DNA of 64,000 nt from Cerioporus squamosus. Lineage: Eukaryota > Basidiomycota > Agaricomycetes > Polyporales > Polyporaceae. Under the pieces are notes generated by a model. The model ran no database searches. It saw nothing but the letters and a program-made list of their open reading frames with translations, and was not told where the DNA came from. Positions 60,252-64,000 of the stretch are shown here, piece by piece. Where the stretch lies: positions 62,001 through 126,000 of the forward strand of contig JABYQS010000113.1 in NCBI GenBank assembly GCA_022592435.1, given 5' to 3'. Position numbers and translations under genes: made by a program. Position 1 is the first letter of the stretch, and the number at the start of each line of letters is the position of its first letter.

Positions 60252-60862
60252 TCAATCATCGAACAGGTGGGGATCCTCGATGGGGACTGGGTCAGTCGGA
60301 TCCGCCGGCTGTTCCCATTGCGGCTTGCGTTCGAACGTGAAGTTCGCAAGGTCAATGTCGTAGAAGTCGCGCAAGAGAGTCTGCACTCTGTAAAGGATCG
60401 TCACGTCAAAGCCGCAGACGTTAGCGGGGCAACAGTCGACTCACTTGCCCTGCAAGCTGAACGTCATGGTGGCTTGAAGGGATCGCTCGCACTGCAAAGC
60501 ATTAGCACGTTAGCATAAGTGTGGTATTGTCGACGTACGGGGTTAAAGCATAGCGCTTTCTTTCCGTTGGGAAGCTGTTTGAAACGGCTCGGCGGGCGCA
60601 GCGTGCCTCGCAAGGTCTCGTGGGGCTCGAACCCGAGGGCGGTCATCATCTGGGCGTGGTTAGTTCCAGCCAAGTCCGCAGGCTGACGCACATTACATTC
60701 GCAAAGTCTTCATACGTTATCTCCGCTCTGTCTTCCTCGCATTTCGCGCAAATCGACGCCGCGACCTGCAAGCACACCAGTCAGCTATGATCTCCCTACG
60801 TCCCCGAGCTGACGCACTAGGTATTGCTTCCACGTCACTTTGACGGTCCAGTGCGACGGCAT
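60252..60862 (-). CDS. Small orphan protein, 135 residues
   Basis: Exons 60818..60862, 60697..60765, 60539..60649, 60445..60491 and 60252..60387. The product begins MPSHWTVKVTWKQYLVAASI, has a CAKCEED motif, then TMTFSLQGKVQTLLRDFYDI and ends with an acidic Pro-rich tail (PVPIEDPHLFDD). Five exons joining in phase make chance unlikely. The TFSLQGK...LLRDFYDIDL block looks familiar from unannotated polypore proteins; function is unknown. It could bind zinc only if a partner cysteine pair exists, and none is seen. Confidence 0.6.
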
Positions 60863-61872
60863 GGTTAGGTTCACGGCGTCGTGGTCGATGGCGTTCGGTC
60901 GTCGGATAAGATGGAGCGAGGACGAGGACGAGCAGCAAGGTGAGGAACGCAGAGAGCGAGGCAGAGACGTGCAGAGACTTGATGCCCACGGCGCGCGCCA
61001 GGCTTAATGGGTGGGAAATCCGAGATCGTCGGGGCGGGGGTGGCAGTGCCAAGCGCTTGAGGCAAACTCGCGTGGGGTGGCTGTGACCAGGCACGCGTCC
61101 GGAGATCTGAGCGTCGCGTGCGGTGGCTGTGCCCAGGCACACGTCCGGATATATGAGCCACTTTGCTGCTCGCCGCTCGCTGCTCGTCGGCCGCCCCGGC
61201 TGTCAGGCTATTATCATAGAGCGAACTGTGAACATGTCATCGTGAGGACTCTGAACATGCATTCCACGTACCGCCAGCATAGTGCGACAGCGGTCCACCC
61301 TGCAAGTTGCCTAATGGCCCACGTCGCGTCTAAGAACAAGTTGTGTTCATCTCCCAGTTGTTCACATTGTGGCGGGACGCACCGCCTGCCCAACCGGAAC
61401 TGCTCCCGCCCGTCTTCAATGTGTACGTGCATGTCGAGAGTCCCTTGTGGTTGTCTCTGTAATCAGCCAAGTTCTCTCTAAGGAGTAGCGGCGCGGCCGC
61501 GGCCGCGAGTACCTCCGCCAGATTCACTTTGTTGACCTCGAGGGTCGTCTTCCTCGTTGGCCCTCGATCCTCTCCGGTATGGTTCGTTTCTCCGTCCTGC
61601 CCATCGTTGGGCTGGGCCACAACATCTTTGTTCCCTGCACTTCCGTTAGGTTGGCTTTCCAACCCTGTGCATCGAGCCACCTTGCCTGTGAATGCGCCGG
61701 ACAGTGCGGCCGACGGCACCGTGTAGCTCATCTGCGCGTTGTTTGCCACAGCACCGAGACGCTGTGAAATCACCAGTTGTTACATCAGGAGCCTAACAGT
61801 ATCTACGTCTTATGTAGTATGCGGGCATTGCACATTACCCTATTGTTTTCGGGCAGCTGAGATCATATCTAA
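60863..61872. other. Intergenic, 3' flank of the transposon gene
   Basis: Contains a (GGCCGC) run at about 61493-61506 and minus-strand open frames without recognisable domains. May belong to the transposon. Confidence 0.4.
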
Positions 61873-64000
61873 CTAGTACCCGCGGCGTCTGCAGGCTTGG
61901 GGATACCAAGATCCTGTTGAATCATCAGTACCTGCCAGCTTCATGCCAGCACTGGTACTTGCCTCGAAAGCCCGGCCCTCCGGCATGCCGACACCCTGTG
62001 AACATGTCAGTCGGGTGACATTCATCTCAGACAGCTGTATCTACCTCTTGAATGCGATACGGAAATGTTTTCACGGCGTGCTGATAAAGACGACGGAGCC
62101 GAACGAATTGCCTGCCGGGCGATTAGCGCAACATCACACCCGAAAGGCCAGATCCTCACCTCCGAGCGTAGGCTGCGGAACCGAGGTTCCCCGCCGCCTT
62201 GCGCTCCTCGGCGCGCTTCTGCCACAGCTGCATGTCGTGCCTGTAAGCTTTAGTGGTGTGGAACATCTCCTCGCGCTCCGTGTCCACCTCCTCGGACCAT
62301 CGGGTGACGAGCGCGCTGTAACGGAACCAATGCACGCGTAGACCTGTTGTGCGATGTTAGTTTGACCATGTAGTGTTCGTCGGTGTGTACTTACTCTCTA
62401 ACATGAACGTCTTGATCTCGCCGTTTGCCTCCTTGCCAATGAAGGAAAAGTCGCCCCAGATCCAGGAGGGCCGCCGAGCGCTGTCGCCGAGCATTTGCTC
62501 CTCCGTGATGATCGCGAAGGCCTTCATGTCTTTCCTCAAGAGTGGCTGGAACTCTTTGTCGTCTGGAGACATGCCGAGGACGAGGAGTATGGCGCGGATG
62601 TCGTTGTATCGCTTCGCGGCGCATTCCATGATCTGTTTCTTCTTGTTCAGTCGTTTGTCCATCGGGGCATTGAAGGTCGTGCCAGAGCCGTGTTTCCTCC
62701 TGTCCTCGAGGGTCGCATATGTCGTGATGTGCACGCGCACAGCGTCGAGGGCGTCGCGGGCGAAGCCTTCGCGTAGTTGCCGTTCGTACTGGACCGCCTG
62801 CGACATCGCGGGATGGCGTAACACTAAGTCGTCGAAGTCGGAGGGCAGCCGTAGCACCGTGTCTTCCAGTTGGGCGTGCATGGTCGCCCGTACTCCGGCG
62901 GCGGCGGTGTTGCGCTTGCGCTTCTTCGGTTGAGACGCTGATGGTGTGGGCAGCATCTGCGTGGACACGGGTGTCTCGGCAGGCATCTCCCCGCCGTCCG
63001 TCTCGACAGGCATCTCGCCGCCCTCCGTCTCCACAGGCATCTCGGCGCCGTGCGTGTCGAACTGGGTAGCAGCTATCAGCAGTGGCTGATAAGTATGTTG
63101 CCGGGACATGAGTGGCACGAGCACGTACAGTCTTCATCTGTCTCAGCGATGCCGACTGAAGGGGACGTCTCAGCTCCACCGTCCAGTGTTTGCGCGACGA
63201 GGGGGGCCCGACGAGGGAAGCTGGAGGGCAGGTTGTCACTTTGAACGTCCCGGAGTGCTTGATTGATCGCTGGTTGCAGGTACAGATCATATCGCTCTTG
63301 AGCATCCTTCGCGCGAGCCGTCAACTCTTCGATCTCGGCCGACAGCGCGCTGCGATCGGCTTCTTTGCCCATGAAAGCGTCAATCTTTGCAGCCAGGGTC
63401 GCGCTGTGCGATCATTAAGTCGCGGGTGACGGTGCCTCTCGTTTGGGGCTTACCGATGTCCCTCGAGGTCGATGCAATCATGGATAAGGCCCGCCAGTCC
63501 CGCGCTCTGATGGTCTCCTTTAGTCGAGTTTTCCTGAGCGAGTTGCGCTTGAATCTGCTTCGACGTGAGGCCTGCACGAATGTCAGCGGGGGCAGCTCAT
63601 CAGTCCAAGGCCGACACCTACTCACCTACTTCCTTCGGCATCTCATAAGGACTGACAAGGTCGGCGTGTTGGGTTATGTCCACCACACACCGCTTCCATT
63701 CAGCCTCGGTGGCCTTCCATTCGTCCAAGGTTCCCTTGCCGCATTCGCTGATGACCGAGTTTTCGAGAGTCTTGAGATACTCGCTGAGTTCCTCGAGGTG
63801 CTCTTCAGCCTTCGGCAGCTTGCTGAGGAGGAAGGACACTGAAACAAGGTCAGCGTGGGGAGTGCACAGCAAGAGAGGGTGCGCACCCATCCGGTGCATC
63901 TTCCGAACGTTCTGGTCGTAGAACAGATCGTTGAGCACATCGTGCCGATGTCCGGCTGACATCTCCTTCGTCCGGCGGGACATGGCCGAGATGACGCCCC
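61873..64000 (-). CDS. KDZ-family DNA transposase, C-terminal part (cut by window edge)
   Basis: The first visible exon (up to 64000) begins in MSRRTKEMSAGHRHDVLNDL, the C-terminal landmark of Kyakuja-Dileera-Zisupton transposases, including the catalytic-domain end with RH. Later exons give LTSKQIQAQLAQE and AEIEELTARAKDAQERYDLY (coiled coil), a basic patch QPKKRKRNTAAAG, a Trp-rich end RVHWFRYSALVTRW and MFHTTKAYRHDMQLWQ. The stop is at 61873. Frames join cleanly over at least seven introns, so the copy may be young. The 5' half, with the main DDE region and any zinc finger, lies beyond the right edge. No terminal inverted repeat or target duplication can be identified. Confidence 0.75.
62972..63044 (-). 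repeat. 27-nt coding tandem repeat, about 2.7 copies
   Basis: Encodes GGEMPVETD-type units in the transposase (EMPVETEGG, EMPVETDGG, EMPAET). Copies differ by two or three bases, so they are recent. Confidence 0.85.

Noticed and set aside
1..64000. Classical biosynthetic gene cluster
   Set aside because: Methyltransferases, P450s and reductases are present, but no polyketide synthase, peptide synthetase, terpene cyclase or dedicated transporter was found.
1..64000. tRNA, rRNA or CRISPR features
   Set aside because: No cloverleaf with conserved TTCGA-type arms, no ribosomal segment and no spaced direct-repeat array was noticed; a tRNA scan would be needed to be certain.

Overview
The window is nuclear DNA of a basidiomycete, most likely a wood-decay mushroom of the polypore type. 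Genes are cut by many 45-70 nt introns with GT(A/G)NGT donors. Several protein families (hydrophobins, multi-exon P450s, aryl-alcohol-dehydrogenase-type aldo-keto reductases, KDZ transposase, SGNH and GH3 hydrolases) are typical of Agaricomycetes. Exon structures were built by hand from splice sites and checked by reading frame and by paralog comparison. They are models, not transcript-confirmed.

Layout. 0.2-1.3 kb: secreted single-pass membrane protein (-). 2.0-2.9 kb: orphan-family gene (+). 3.3-4.4 kb: homeodomain-like gene 1 (+), facing a decayed methyltransferase copy (-). 5.6-8.3 kb: RAD7 DNA-repair gene (-). 8.8-11.2 kb: protein kinase (-). 12.4-13.5 kb: broken SGNH esterase (+). 14.2-15.1 kb: unknown conserved gene (+). 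15.5-18.3 kb: two tandem methyltransferases (+). 18.7-20.2 kb: disordered and repeat proteins (+). 20.3-21.5 kb: homeodomain-like gene 2 (-). 22.8-23.6 kb: actinoporin-like protein (+). 23.8-32.1 kb: two paralogous P450s (-) flanking a SET-domain methyltransferase (-). 34.4-38.6 kb: two aldo-keto reductases (-). 39.9-40.9 kb: BTB protein (+). 41.1-44.4 kb: PA14-containing GH3 beta-glucosidase (-). 45.2-46.4 kb: Ser/Pro-rich protein (-). 47.1-48.8 kb: an intact hydrophobin and a broken hydrophobin (-). 50.3-51.3 kb: short-chain dehydrogenase (+). 51.9-52.8 kb: SGNH esterase (-). 53.6-57.4 kb: two more aldo-keto reductases (+). 58.3-60.9 kb: two small orphan genes. 61.9-64 kb: C-terminal part of a KDZ transposase (-) running off the right edge.

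How it fits together. The middle of the window (23-57 kb) holds oxidation/reduction and carbohydrate enzymes: two P450s, four aldo-keto reductases, one short-chain dehydrogenase, one beta-glucosidase and one SGNH esterase. This fits handling of lignin-derived aromatics and sugars, but no polyketide, terpene or peptide synthase core is visible, so it is not a classical biosynthetic cluster. Duplication is the main theme. A homeodomain/methyltransferase convergent unit occurs twice in inverted order around RAD7, and P450s, hydrophobins, SGNH esterases and aldo-keto reductases all occur in two to four copies.

Most notable: six GC-AG introns among about 130 modelled introns, three of which replace a GT donor kept by a paralog; four aldo-keto reductases that show all four combinations of two optional introns; and six genes whose frame breaks look like single-base deletions, either early gene decay or residual long-read assembly errors.
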